The position numbers and the translations under genes are program-made. From NCBI GenBank assembly GCA_036675475.1, contig JAKFEY010000040.1, forward strand, positions 48,505 through 112,504: a DNA stretch of 64,000 nucleotides, written 5' to 3'. The stretch is from JALYRV01 sp036675475 (GTDB lineage: Bacteria; Acidobacteriota; Vicinamibacteria; Vicinamibacterales; SCN-69-37). Of the stretch, positions 26,330-32,938 are shown piece after piece. The first letter of the stretch is position 1, and each line of letters starts with the position of its first letter. The notes under the pieces were generated by a model, which saw only the letters and a list, made by a program, of their open reading frames with translations, was not told the origin of the DNA and did no database searches.

Positions 26330-26626
26330 TCACTGTTCAATCTGACGCGTACCAAACGCGCCGGAAGGCTCCGTTGGCTCGGGAGAGCCGTCATCCAGGG
26401 ACGTCTCGTCACTGAGCCGCCCACGTCCACCGCGGGAAATCTGGCCGCCCTTGCGACCAGCCACCCGGGCTTCTTCAGAGGTCCACTCGTGCGCCGTACC
26501 TTTCGCGTGCGCCGCGCGTCCGCCCTTGCTCGCAATCTCGCGCTGCTTCTCGGGCGACATTGACGCGAAGCCGCGGCGCTCCTTGCGGGCCGGCGGGTTC
26601 ATCTCAGTCTTCGGCGTCTCGTTCAT
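26330..26626 (-). CDS. KGG-repeat stress-induced protein
   Basis: This 98-residue hydrophilic protein carries the KGG stress motif: FASMSPEKQREIASKGGRAA with KGG at residues 34-36, and EEARVAGRKGGQISRGG with a second KGG at 59-61. Proteins of this kind (GsiB, Con-10) accumulate under stress or starvation and are thought to be intrinsically disordered protectants. The first 15 residues and the C-terminal 30 residues are low complexity and acidic or basic. ATG 26626 has AGGAAG 8 bases upstream. It precedes the OmpA gene by 32 bases on the same strand and follows a small proline-rich frame, so a stress-regulated unit is possible. Confidence 0.85.
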   Translation of the reverse strand: MNETPKTEMNPPARKERRGFASMSPEKQREIASKGGRAAHAKGTAHEWTSEEARVAGRKGGQISRGGRGRLSDETSLDDGSPEPTEPSGAFGTRQIEQ

Positions 26627-26684
26627 GATTGCTGCTTCCTCGTCGCCTTGCGGCGATTCGCCTGCGGACCGTCGCTTTGCCCTG

Positions 26685-26846
26685 TCAGTACGCGACGACG
26701 TAAGGCGGTGTCACGGGTTCGGCCGGAGGATCCTGCACGGGCACGGGTGCGGGTTCATCCGGTGGTGTCGGCGGCACGTGGTCGGGATCGGCCGGCCGTC
26801 CTGGCTCGCCAGGCTGCGGGGGGGTCGATTCCGGCTTCTCGGGCAC
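26685..26846 (-). CDS. Short proline-rich hypothetical protein
   Basis: The frame encodes 53 residues, about a third of them proline, with acidic residues between (STPPQPGEPGRPADPDHVPP). GTG 26846 is preceded by AGAAAGG at a suitable distance, and the stop is 58 bases upstream of the KGG gene start on the same strand. No domain, membrane helix or catalytic motif is visible. The composition could be an extracytoplasmic linker or a disordered protein, but no signal peptide is present from this start. A longer reading from 27077 is open but looks non-coding. The call rests on the ribosome site, codon structure and position. Confidence 0.4.
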   Translation of the reverse strand: MPEKPESTPPQPGEPGRPADPDHVPPTPPDEPAPVPVQDPPAEPVTPPYVVAY

Positions 26847-27160
26847 GTGCGCCTTTCTGCTCGTCGTTTGACCCGTTGGAAGTCCTTGGCCACGGGCCGG
26901 CTGCAGTTCGTTCGTCAAAATGCAACCGTCGGGGTGGCTATCAAACACTGTGCCATAGCCGAACACGCCTGTACAGGCTTTTTGATGAGCTGTAACCCTG
27001 CCCGGCGAAGTTTTTTGCGCACTTATGAGTACAAATTTCCCCATCGCCCACCCCGCCGGGGGCATGGAGTGATTCACTACAGCCCTCCTTCGCGCCGCTG
27101 CGCGGCGCTACGGAGGACGGGGCCTGAGAGTGTAAGATGCTGCCCAAGGACGGCCCCCAG
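26847..27160. other. 314-base intergenic region upstream of divergent KGG-side and yggX genes
   Basis: No convincing gene is seen. The stretch is less GC-rich than average, as expected for promoters of the divergent stress-side genes (-) and yggX (+). It holds GCCTGTACAGGC at 26967-26978 followed by five T, a weak terminator or an operator. An A/T-rich run lies near 27010-27040, and a strong imperfect GC hairpin spans 27084-27116. A heat- or starvation-type promoter may be here, but no consensus is certain. Confidence 0.5.
27084..27116. repeat. GC-rich hairpin upstream of yggX
   Basis: GCGCCGC (27092-27098) and GCGGCGC (27102-27108) pair around TGC, and CCTCC (27084-27088) pairs with GGAGG (27112-27116) outside two mismatches. 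The adjacent CGCTAC resembles the sequence next to the hairpin at 4122-4141, suggesting a related dispersed palindrome. Confidence 0.5.
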
Positions 27161-27436
27161 GTGAGCGTACGACTCGTAAATTGCGTGAAATTGAAACAGC
27201 CGCTGCCCGGCCTGCCCGCGCCGCCGTGGCCCGGCCCGCTCGGCCAGCGGATCTACGACAACGTGTCGGCCGAGGCCTGGGCCCAGTGGGAAGAGCGGAT
27301 GAAGATGATCCTCAACGAGTACAAATTGCTCCCCTTCCAGAAGGAGGCGCAGGCGCTGGTCGCCAAGTACATGGAGGATTACTTCTTCGGGACGGAGGCG
27401 GCGGCTGCGCCGCCGGGTTACGTCCCGGAAAAATAG
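27161..27436 (+). CDS. yggX: Fe(2+)-trafficking / oxidative damage protection protein YggX
   Basis: YggX proteins protect iron-sulfur enzymes from oxidation and limit free iron. The 91-residue product has the family features: near-terminal VNCVKLKQPLPGL with the single conserved cysteine C8, PPWPGPLGQRIYDNVSAEAW, and ILNEYKLLPFQKEAQALVAK, ending in YMEDYFFG plus a short extra tail. GTG 27161 matches the usual family start (V-S-x-R-x-V-x-C-V-K). An upstream ATG at 27137 would add eight unrelated residues but is also possible. AAGGA precedes the GTG. Heptamer repeats start one base after the stop. Confidence 0.9.
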   Translation: MSVRLVNCVKLKQPLPGLPAPPWPGPLGQRIYDNVSAEAWAQWEERMKMILNEYKLLPFQKEAQALVAKYMEDYFFGTEAAAAPPGYVPEK

Positions 27437-27493
27437 TGGAAAGGGGAAACTGGAAAATGGAAATTTCCAGTTTCCAGTTTCCAGTTTCCAGTA
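27437..27493. repeat. Heptamer repeat, TGGAAAN and its inverse, after yggX
   Basis: The array starts right after the yggX stop. After one base it reads TGGAAAG, GGGAAAC, TGGAAAA, TGGAAAT, then TTCCAGT four times. Period is 7 throughout. The two halves are mutually complementary in part, so a hairpin can form. It ends 9 bases before the peptide-transporter start, next to an AGGAG ribosome site. Confidence 0.9.
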
Positions 27494-27502
27494 GGAGCAT
27501 TC

Positions 27503-29047
27503 GTGGATCCATCCCCGATCGCAGGACCGAAAGGCACCGCCCCGCTCGACGACCGAGCCTTCTTCGGCCACCCGAGAGGCCTGAGCACGCTCTTCTTCAC
27601 CGAGATGTGGGAGCGGTTCTCCTACTACGGCATCCGCCCGCTGCTCGTCCTGTTCATGACGGCGGCGCTGTTCGACGGCGGCTTCGGCTTTGACCGCGAA
27701 ACGGCCTCCGCCATCGTCGGCATCTATGCCTTCTGCGTGTATCTGGCGTCGCTGCCCGGCGGCTGGATTGCCGACCGGTGGCTCGGCCTGCGGCAGGCCA
27801 TCTGGTATGGCGGCATCCTGATCGCGCTCGGCCACCTGTCGATTGCGCTCTCGGCCGTCTTCCATCAGGCGACGTTTTTCGTCGGCCTGATCCTGATTGT
27901 GGCCGGCACGGGCCTGCTCAAGCCGAACATCTCCGCCATCGTCGGCGACCTCTATCCGGCCAGCGATCCGGCCCGCCGCGACGCCGGCTTCTCGATCTTC
28001 TACATGGGGATCAACATCGGCGCGCTGATCGCGCCGCTCATCACCGGGTATCTCGGCGAACGCGTCGGCTGGCATTACGGATTCGGCGCCGCGGGCGTCG
28101 GCATGGTCATCGGCCTGATCACCTACAAGATCCGGGCGCCGAAGACGCTCGGCGACATCGGCCTCGCGCCCGCGGGCTCGCCCGCCGAGCAACGCAAGGT
28201 GAAGATGTATGTCGGCATCGGCGTCGGCGCGATCGTGGCGGTGGTGCTGATGGCGCTGGCCGGCGTCTTCACCATCGACGCCCCCGCGCTTGCCGCGCGC
28301 ATGCGCGACGTGGTGCTCGCCCTGGTGGCGCTCTACTTCCTGTATCTGTTCCTGCTCGCCGGGCTCAATACCGACGAAAAGAAGCGCGTGGCGGTCATCG
28401 TCATCCTGTTCGTGTTCGCCACGATCTTCTGGTCGGCGTTCGAGCAGGCGCCGACGTCGCTCAACCTGTTTGCCGCCGACTTCACCGATCGCAACCTGTT
28501 CGGCTGGGAAGTGCCCATTCTGTGGCTGCAGTCGATCAACTCGTTCTTCGTCATCACGTTCGCGCCCATCTTCGCGATGATCTGGGTGGCGCTCGGCAGG
28601 CGCGGCGCGAATCCCTCGAGCCCGGCGAAGTTTGCCGCCGGCCTGTTTTTCGCCGGCCTGGGCTTCCTCGTGATGGTGATGGCGGCCAACCAGGTCATCG
28701 ACGGCGGCGGCGCGGTGCGCGTCTCGATGATGTGGCTCACCGTCAGCTACCTGCTGCAGACGTGGGGCGAACTGTCGCTGAGCCCGGTCGGCCTGAGCTC
28801 GATGACGAAGCTGGCGCCGCGCCGCTTCGCGGGCCAGATGATGGGCGTGTGGTTCATGGCCGCGGCACTCGGCAACCTGATCGCCGGCATCGTCGGCGGC
28901 CACGTCGATCCGGAAAACCTGAACGAGATGCCGCAGCTGTTCCAGCGGACAGCGATGTCGCTGTTCATCGCGGCGGGCGTGCTGGCGCTGCTCATCGTCC
29001 CGATTCGCCGGATGATGCGGGAAAGCTCGGCGGCCGACTCACATTAG
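27503..29047 (+). CDS. POT-family proton-dependent oligopeptide transporter
   Basis: This 514-residue inner-membrane protein imports di- or tripeptides with protons. It has the POT signature EMWERFSYYG at residues 34-43 and GTGLLKPNISAIVGDLYP in the region of the PTR2 second signature. DAGFSIFYMGINIGALIAPL forms the fifth-helix region, and a C-terminal half contains ELSLSPVGLSSMTKLAPRRF. About 12-14 transmembrane helices fit. Length is normal. GTG 27503 is supported by AGGAG about 6 bases upstream. The gene could supply amino acids alongside the many secreted peptidases in the window, but no regulation is visible. Confidence 0.92.
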   Translation: MDPSPIAGPKGTAPLDDRAFFGHPRGLSTLFFTEMWERFSYYGIRPLLVLFMTAALFDGGFGFDRETASAIVGIYAFCVYLASLPGGWIADRWLGLRQAIWYGGILIALGHLSIALSAVFHQATFFVGLILIVAGTGLLKPNISAIVGDLYPASDPARRDAGFSIFYMGINIGALIAPLITGYLGERVGWHYGFGAAGVGMVIGLITYKIRAPKTLGDIGLAPAGSPAEQRKVKMYVGIGVGAIVAVVLMALAGVFTIDAPALAARMRDVVLALVALYFLYLFLLAGLNTDEKKRVAVIVILFVFATIFWSAFEQAPTSLNLFAADFTDRNLFGWEVPILWLQSINSFFVITFAPIFAMIWVALGRRGANPSSPAKFAAGLFFAGLGFLVMVMAANQVIDGGGAVRVSMMWLTVSYLLQTWGELSLSPVGLSSMTKLAPRRFAGQMMGVWFMAAALGNLIAGIVGGHVDPENLNEMPQLFQRTAMSLFIAAGVLALLIVPIRRMMRESSAADSH

Positions 29048-29063
29048 TGATGCAGGACGCGCC

Positions 29064-29852
29064 GTGCCGCTCAAGGAATACCATCGCAAACGGGACTTCA
29101 CGACGTCGCCCGAACCGGTCGGCGACGAGCAGAAGGACCGGGCGAAGCGCAAGGGCAAGGCGAGGTTCTTCTGCGTGCAGAAGCACCTCGCCAGCCACCT
29201 CCACTACGACTTCCGCCTCGAACACCACGGCGTGCTCCTGTCCTGGGCGGTGCCCAAGGGGCCGTCGCTCGATCCCGCCACCAGGCGCCTCGCCATGCAC
29301 GTCGAGGATCATCCGATCGACTACGGCACGTTCGAAGGCGTGATCCCCTCGGGCTATGGCGCCGGCATCGTCATGCTGTGGGACGTCGGCACGTGGGAGC
29401 CCGAAGTCGACGACATCGACGCCGCGCTGAAAAAGGGCGATCTCAAATTCACGCTCGACGGGTACAAGCTGAAAGGCTCGTGGGTGCTCGTGCGCACGCG
29501 CGGCTGGCAAGGGAAAGGGCGATCCGGGGATAGTCGATCGGCGAATGATGGCCGATCCTGGTTGTTGATTAAACACAAGGACGACTGGGCCGGCGACGTG
29601 GACATCACCGAGTTCGCGTCGAAAAGCGTCAAGAGCGAAGGCGACTTCGAGGACATCCTGGCCGCCGACAATCCCGACATCTGGCAGACGAATCGTCCAG
29701 CTGAAGGCGGCGCCACCGGCGCCATGCTGCGCGGTATCATTGAAAAGGCCGCGGCGTTGAAGGCTTCGCGGCAGCGCAAGCCGAAAGCCGCAAGCCCGAA
29801 GACGAAAGCGAAGCCGAAAGCGGCCAAGAAGAAATCCGCGCGTAAGCGTTAA
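29064..29852 (+). CDS. Stand-alone LigD-type 3'-phosphoesterase (DNA end processing)
   Basis: The protein matches the phosphoesterase (PE) domain normally fused in DNA ligase D. It trims 3' ribonucleotides and 3' phosphates from DNA ends. The catalytic set is intact: H41, H47, D49 and R51 in KHLASHLHYDFRLEHHG, H83 in EDHP and Y87. GVIPSGYGAG and WDVGTWEP complete the family core. A short insertion (RSGDSRSANDGRS, about residues 154-166) precedes the conserved WLLIKHKDD. A 30-residue lysine- and alanine-rich tail follows, probably DNA-binding. No ligase, polymerase or Ku gene lies nearby, so it is a separate polypeptide here. The gene starts at GTG 29064, 16 bases after the transporter stop, and is followed by a 14-base tandem repeat. 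Confidence 0.9.
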   Translation: MPLKEYHRKRDFTTSPEPVGDEQKDRAKRKGKARFFCVQKHLASHLHYDFRLEHHGVLLSWAVPKGPSLDPATRRLAMHVEDHPIDYGTFEGVIPSGYGAGIVMLWDVGTWEPEVDDIDAALKKGDLKFTLDGYKLKGSWVLVRTRGWQGKGRSGDSRSANDGRSWLLIKHKDDWAGDVDITEFASKSVKSEGDFEDILAADNPDIWQTNRPAEGGATGAMLRGIIEKAAALKASRQRKPKAASPKTKAKPKAAKKKSARKR

Positions 29853-29855
29853 CGC

Positions 29856-29886
29856 ACCAACAACCAGCAACCAACAACCAGCAACC
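29856..29886 (+). repeat. Tandem ACCAACA/ACCAGCA heptamer repeat before the SLOG-like gene
   Basis: The 14-base unit ACCAACAACCAGCA is present twice and is followed by ACC, which runs directly into the ATG at 29887. Each unit is two heptamers. It starts 3 bases after the phosphoesterase stop and replaces any recognisable ribosome site for the next gene. Confidence 0.9.
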
Positions 29887-30447
29887 ATGCTGAAAGAAGA
29901 CGCGATTCTGTTTTCCGGCGGTGCCGCCGGCGCCGAGCAGGCGTTTGGCGAAACGGCGGAGCGGCACGGCATCGAAGAGGTGAACTTCAGCTTCGATGGC
30001 CACACCATCGTGCGCCGCCGCGGGCTGCGCGTGCTCAATCACGAGGAGCTGCAGGCCGGCGACGTCAGCCTCGAATATGTCGGGCGGCTGATGCACCGCC
30101 GCTATACCGACGCGCCGATCATCCGGAAGATCCTGCAGACCATCTGGTATCAGGTGAACAGCGGGCAGGAAATCTACGTCATCGGCACCATCCTCGAGGA
30201 TGCGACGGTGCGCGGCGGCACGGGCTGGGGCGCGGAGTTCGCGAAGTTGTGCAACAAGCCGCTGCACGTGTTCGATCAGGAGCAGAACGGCTGGTTCACC
30301 TGGAGCGGATCGGCCTGGACGCGCCGCGCGGACAGCGACCTGCCGGTGATCACCCACGCGCATTTCACGGGCACGGGCACGCGTGTGCTGCAGGACAACG
30401 GGCGGCAGGCGATCGAAGGACTGTTTCAAAGAAGTTTTGGAGGATAG
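29887..30447 (+). CDS. SLOG/Rossmann-like nucleotide-binding protein
   Basis: This 186-residue protein looks like a Rossmannoid protein of the SLOG (LOG/DprA-like) superfamily. An N-terminal strand-loop ILFSGGAAGAEQAFG is a typical phosphate or nucleotide loop. A later GGTGWGAEFAKLCNKPLHVF plus a following GWFTW resembles the second ligand-binding motif of SLOG proteins. No transmembrane helix or partner domain is present. SLOG members bind or process nucleotides and occur in stress and signalling pathways. The exact family is not assigned here. Translation starts immediately after a heptamer repeat, with no Shine-Dalgarno sequence. The neighbouring phosphoesterase suggests a nucleic-acid or nucleotide link but does not prove it. 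Confidence 0.55.
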   Translation: MLKEDAILFSGGAAGAEQAFGETAERHGIEEVNFSFDGHTIVRRRGLRVLNHEELQAGDVSLEYVGRLMHRRYTDAPIIRKILQTIWYQVNSGQEIYVIGTILEDATVRGGTGWGAEFAKLCNKPLHVFDQEQNGWFTWSGSAWTRRADSDLPVITHAHFTGTGTRVLQDNGRQAIEGLFQRSFGG

Positions 30448-30451
30448 ACGC

Positions 30452-30826
30452 GTGGTCGGTACGTGGGTACGTCGGTTGGGCGTGGTTGTCGTGGCGGCGG
30501 CGCTCGTGGGCGCGGTGGGAGTGGTTGCGGCCGAGATGTCCCTGACGGGCAAATGGCGGATGTCGATCGAGATGGAACAGGGCCGCGGCACCCCGCTGCT
30601 CGAGCTCACCGAGAAAGACGGTAAACTCTCCGGCACATACACAGGCCGCTACGGCGCGTCGGCGGTGGACGGCACCGTGGACGGCAGGAAGGTCGCGTTC
30701 ACGGTGGCGATGAGTACGACGTCGCTCGCCTTCCGCGGCGAACTCAAGGATGACGGAACGCTCGCCGGCACGGCGTCGTTCGGTGAGATGGGAGAGGTGA
30801 CATGGACAGCCGCACGCGAAAAGTAA
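30452..30826 (+). CDS. Small exported beta-rich protein (paralogue 1)
   Basis: The 124-residue product has a signal peptide (LGVVVVAAALVGAVGVVAAE) and a single domain starting TGKWRMSIEMEQG and ending GEVTWTAAREK. GGAGG lies 8 bases before GTG 30452; a longer upstream start lacks such a site. It aligns along its length with the next gene: GKW/GAW at the start, DGKLSGTYTG/DGKKLTGTLNG in the middle, then DDGTLAGTAS/ADGSLAGMAS and a WTA end. The pattern of short strands with DG turns suggests a lipocalin-like or beta-sandwich fold. Function is unknown. It overlaps the paralogue by 25 bases. Confidence 0.7.
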   Translation: MVGTWVRRLGVVVVAAALVGAVGVVAAEMSLTGKWRMSIEMEQGRGTPLLELTEKDGKLSGTYTGRYGASAVDGTVDGRKVAFTVAMSTTSLAFRGELKDDGTLAGTASFGEMGEVTWTAAREK

Positions 30827-31218
30827 TCCTCGCGCTCACGATGACCACCGCGATCACGGCCGTGTTGTTCGCGGCCCTCGCGCAGGCCGTCCAGGCCGCT
30901 CAGGCCAGGCCGGCCGCGAGCGTTGCCGGCGCGTGGAGCATGACGGTGACGGGCCCCGACGGACAGCCGATGTCGGTGACGGCCACGTTCAAGCAGGACG
31001 GCAAGAAACTCACGGGCACGCTCAACGGCCCGCAGGGCGAAGTGCCGCTCGAAGGCGAATTTGCCGACGGCAAGATCATGTTCGCCATCAGCGTCCCGTC
31101 CGACCAGGGCCCGATGAACATCGGCTTCGCGGGGGAACAGAAGGCCGACGGCTCACTCGCGGGCATGGCGTCAGGCCCGTTCGGCGAAATTCCGTGGACG
31201 GCTGTGAAGAGCAAATAA
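30802..31218 (+). CDS. Small exported beta-rich protein (paralogue 2)
   Basis: This 138-residue exported protein has a signal peptide (IAVLFA-type hydrophobic core, cleavage near AQARPA). Its single domain is homologous to the preceding one: GAWSMTVTGPDGQPMSVTA, then DGKKLTGTLNGPQGEVPLEG and ADGSLAGMASGPFGEIPWTA. The start overlaps the end of the previous gene, so the pair arose by local duplication and is cotranscribed. The domain ends are unusually well conserved and the middle is not, as expected of a fold kept for a ligand-binding pocket. No named family was recognised. The next gene converges, 15 bases after the stop. Confidence 0.7.
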   Translation: MDSRTRKVILALTMTTAITAVLFAALAQAVQAAQARPAASVAGAWSMTVTGPDGQPMSVTATFKQDGKKLTGTLNGPQGEVPLEGEFADGKIMFAISVPSDQGPMNIGFAGEQKADGSLAGMASGPFGEIPWTAVKSK

Positions 31219-31233
31219 ATCGTAAGTAGCATT

Positions 31234-32199
31234 TCACGTGCACAGTCGCTGGGCGAGCGCCGCCCAGACGGCTGTGCCGAGCCGGCGCCGATCGTGGCGC
31301 GCGATGTCTCCCCGCCAGAAATTCCCCGTCACCACATCGCAGCTGTCAGGAAGATCGCCGAGCTCGAGCGGCGTCTTGCGCTCGGCGGCATAGCGCGCGA
31401 GCGCCTCGGTGTTCGGCCGGCCGGTGTTGAAGACGACGATGTCGACGGGACGGCCGATGGCGCTCTCAATCAGCGCGGCGCCGTCGGCGGCGGTCATCCC
31501 TTCCATGCCCCGCCCTTCGGACAGCAGATTGGCGACGAAGACGATCGGGCCATTCAACTGCCCGAGGGCTTCGCGCGTGCCCTTGACCAGCAGAATCGGC
31601 ATCAGGCTGGTATAGAAACTGCCCGGTCCGATCACCGCGGCGTCGAACGACGCGATGGCCTGCGCGACGTCGGGATGAATCTCGACGTGCGGCTCGAGCC
31701 ACACGCGGCGCACGAGCCGGCCCATCACCTGCTCCGCGTCCACTTCCACTTCCCCGCGCATCACCGTGCCGTCGTCGTACTCCGCGCACACCGTGGCCGG
31801 GTCCGTGCTGATTGGCCACACGCGGCCCACACAGCCGAGCAGCGACTGCAGGCCGTCCACCGCGGCGGCGAAGTCGCCGCTGTATTGCGCCATCATCGAC
31901 AGCAGCAGGTTGCCGCCGGTGTGGCCGCGCAGCCGCTCGTGCTCGAGCGACGGCAGGCGCGCGAGCAGCAGGCGGCGCGCTTCGCGCTCGTTGCGCGCCA
32001 GCGCCAGCGCGCACTTCAGGATGTCGCCGGGCGGCAGCACGCCCAGCTCGTCACGCAGCTGCCCCGAGCTGCCGCCCGAGTCGAACATGGTCACGATGGC
32101 GTTGAGATCGAGCCAGGGGACGGACCGCAGGCCGCCAAGAAGGCTGGGAAGGCCGGTGCCGCCGCCGAAGCAGCCGACACGCAGCGTGCGAAGTCGCAT
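31234..32199 (-). CDS. yvcK: Gluconeogenesis factor YvcK (CofD-like)
   Basis: YvcK proteins bind UDP-sugars and coordinate gluconeogenic growth and cell-wall synthesis; the fold is that of the CofD transferases. The 321-residue product has VGCFGGGTGLPSLLGGL at residues 8-24, FDSGGSSGQLRDELGVLPPG at about 39-58, and AVIGPGSFYTSLMPILLVKG in the second half. Length is normal. ATG 32199 is chosen from the family N-terminus; upstream residues are unrelated. A TAGAAT box at 32208-32213 lies 8 bases before the ATG, and no ribosome site is seen. The gene is divergent from the nucleotidyltransferase-like gene with 45 bases between starts. Confidence 0.92.
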   Translation of the reverse strand: MRLRTLRVGCFGGGTGLPSLLGGLRSVPWLDLNAIVTMFDSGGSSGQLRDELGVLPPGDILKCALALARNEREARRLLLARLPSLEHERLRGHTGGNLLLSMMAQYSGDFAAAVDGLQSLLGCVGRVWPISTDPATVCAEYDDGTVMRGEVEVDAEQVMGRLVRRVWLEPHVEIHPDVAQAIASFDAAVIGPGSFYTSLMPILLVKGTREALGQLNGPIVFVANLLSEGRGMEGMTAADGAALIESAIGRPVDIVVFNTGRPNTEALARYAAERKTPLELGDLPDSCDVVTGNFWRGDIARHDRRRLGTAVWAALAQRLCT

Positions 32200-32207
32200 C
32201 GTCCGCA

Positions 32208-32213
32208 ATTCTA
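32208..32213 (-). promoter_or_regulatory. Predicted -10 box for yvcK
   Basis: TAGAAT (minus strand) ends 8 bases before the yvcK ATG. It is paired with a TACCAT box on the plus strand at 32231-32236, so the two divergent genes share a 45-base promoter region. Confidence 0.35.
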
Positions 32214-32230
32214 TCGAAGCCGGCGTGAGG

Positions 32231-32236
32231 TACCAT
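32231..32236 (+). promoter_or_regulatory. Predicted -10 box for the nucleotidyltransferase-like gene
   Basis: TACCAT ends 8 bases before the ATG at 32245, with no ribosome site. Spacing is near that at the other predicted leaderless genes. Confidence 0.35.
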
Positions 32237-32244
32237 CTTTGGCC

Positions 32245-32937
32245 ATGGGCGCACTGGTGCTGAACGACGAACGCCGCGCGGCGTTTGCGAAGCTGGCGGC
32301 GGATCTCGGGCACGTGTTCGGCGCGCGCTTGACGGCGCTGGTGGCGTACGACACGCATCGCAGCGCGGCGTTTGCCGACTCGATTGGCGTGGGGGACCTC
32401 GCCGCCGCGGCGCGCCTGGCTGACGGGTGGGCCCGCGCGGGGCTGGCGGTGCCGCTGCTGCTGACGCCGGCGGAGTTCCGGCGATCGCTCGACACGTTTC
32501 CGATCGAGTACGGCGCGATTCTGCGGCGGCACGTCGTGATTGCCGGCACGCCGCCGTTCGACGGCGCGTCGGTGGCCGAGGCCGACGTGCGCCGCGCGCT
32601 CGAAGTGCTCGCGAAAGGCCATGTGCTGCACCTGCGCGCCGGCGCGATTGCCACCGGCGGCCGCGCCGCGGAAGGGCGCGATCTGATTGCCGCGTCGCTC
32701 GATCCGTTCCGCGCGCTCATCGTCAACGCGGCGCAACTGACCGGCCATCCGGCCGACAGCGACGAGGACCTGGCGGCCTTCGGCGCAGCGCACCTCGGGC
32801 TGCCGGCCGACACGCTGCGCGGGCTGCTCGCGATCGATGAGGACACGGACTTCGACCCGTCGGCCGTGATGCCCGTGTATCTCGACGCCGCCGAGCGCGT
32901 GTGGCATGCGCTCGACCGCTTCCGCGAGACCGCCTGA
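32245..32937 (+). CDS. Nucleotidyltransferase-like protein lacking the catalytic motif
   Basis: This 230-residue soluble protein resembles small nucleotidyltransferase-fold proteins of Acidobacteria in its overall pattern (LADGWARAGLAVPLLLTPAE, then RRSLDTFPIEYGAILRRHVV). In active members a GS-x-x-x-G plus DxD motif should appear around residues 30-45. Here the corresponding stretch reads LTALVAYDTHRSAAFADSIG, so the catalytic glycine-serine and aspartate pair are not seen. A helical C-terminal half completes it. I infer a degenerate or regulatory member. It is divergent from yvcK and followed, after one base, by the TPM-domain gene, so it may be part of the TPM-LemA operon. Confidence 0.55.
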   Translation: MGALVLNDERRAAFAKLAADLGHVFGARLTALVAYDTHRSAAFADSIGVGDLAAAARLADGWARAGLAVPLLLTPAEFRRSLDTFPIEYGAILRRHVVIAGTPPFDGASVAEADVRRALEVLAKGHVLHLRAGAIATGGRAAEGRDLIAASLDPFRALIVNAAQLTGHPADSDEDLAAFGAAHLGLPADTLRGLLAIDEDTDFDPSAVMPVYLDAAERVWHALDRFRETA

Positions 32938-32938
32938 C

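Noticed and set aside
29856..29886. Possible CRISPR repeats
   Set aside because: Units are 7 or 14 bases without spacers, and no cas genes are present.
30383..30451. Upstream start for the first small exported paralogue
   Set aside because: It would lie inside the SLOG-like gene and destroy the signal peptide; GGAGG supports GTG 30452.
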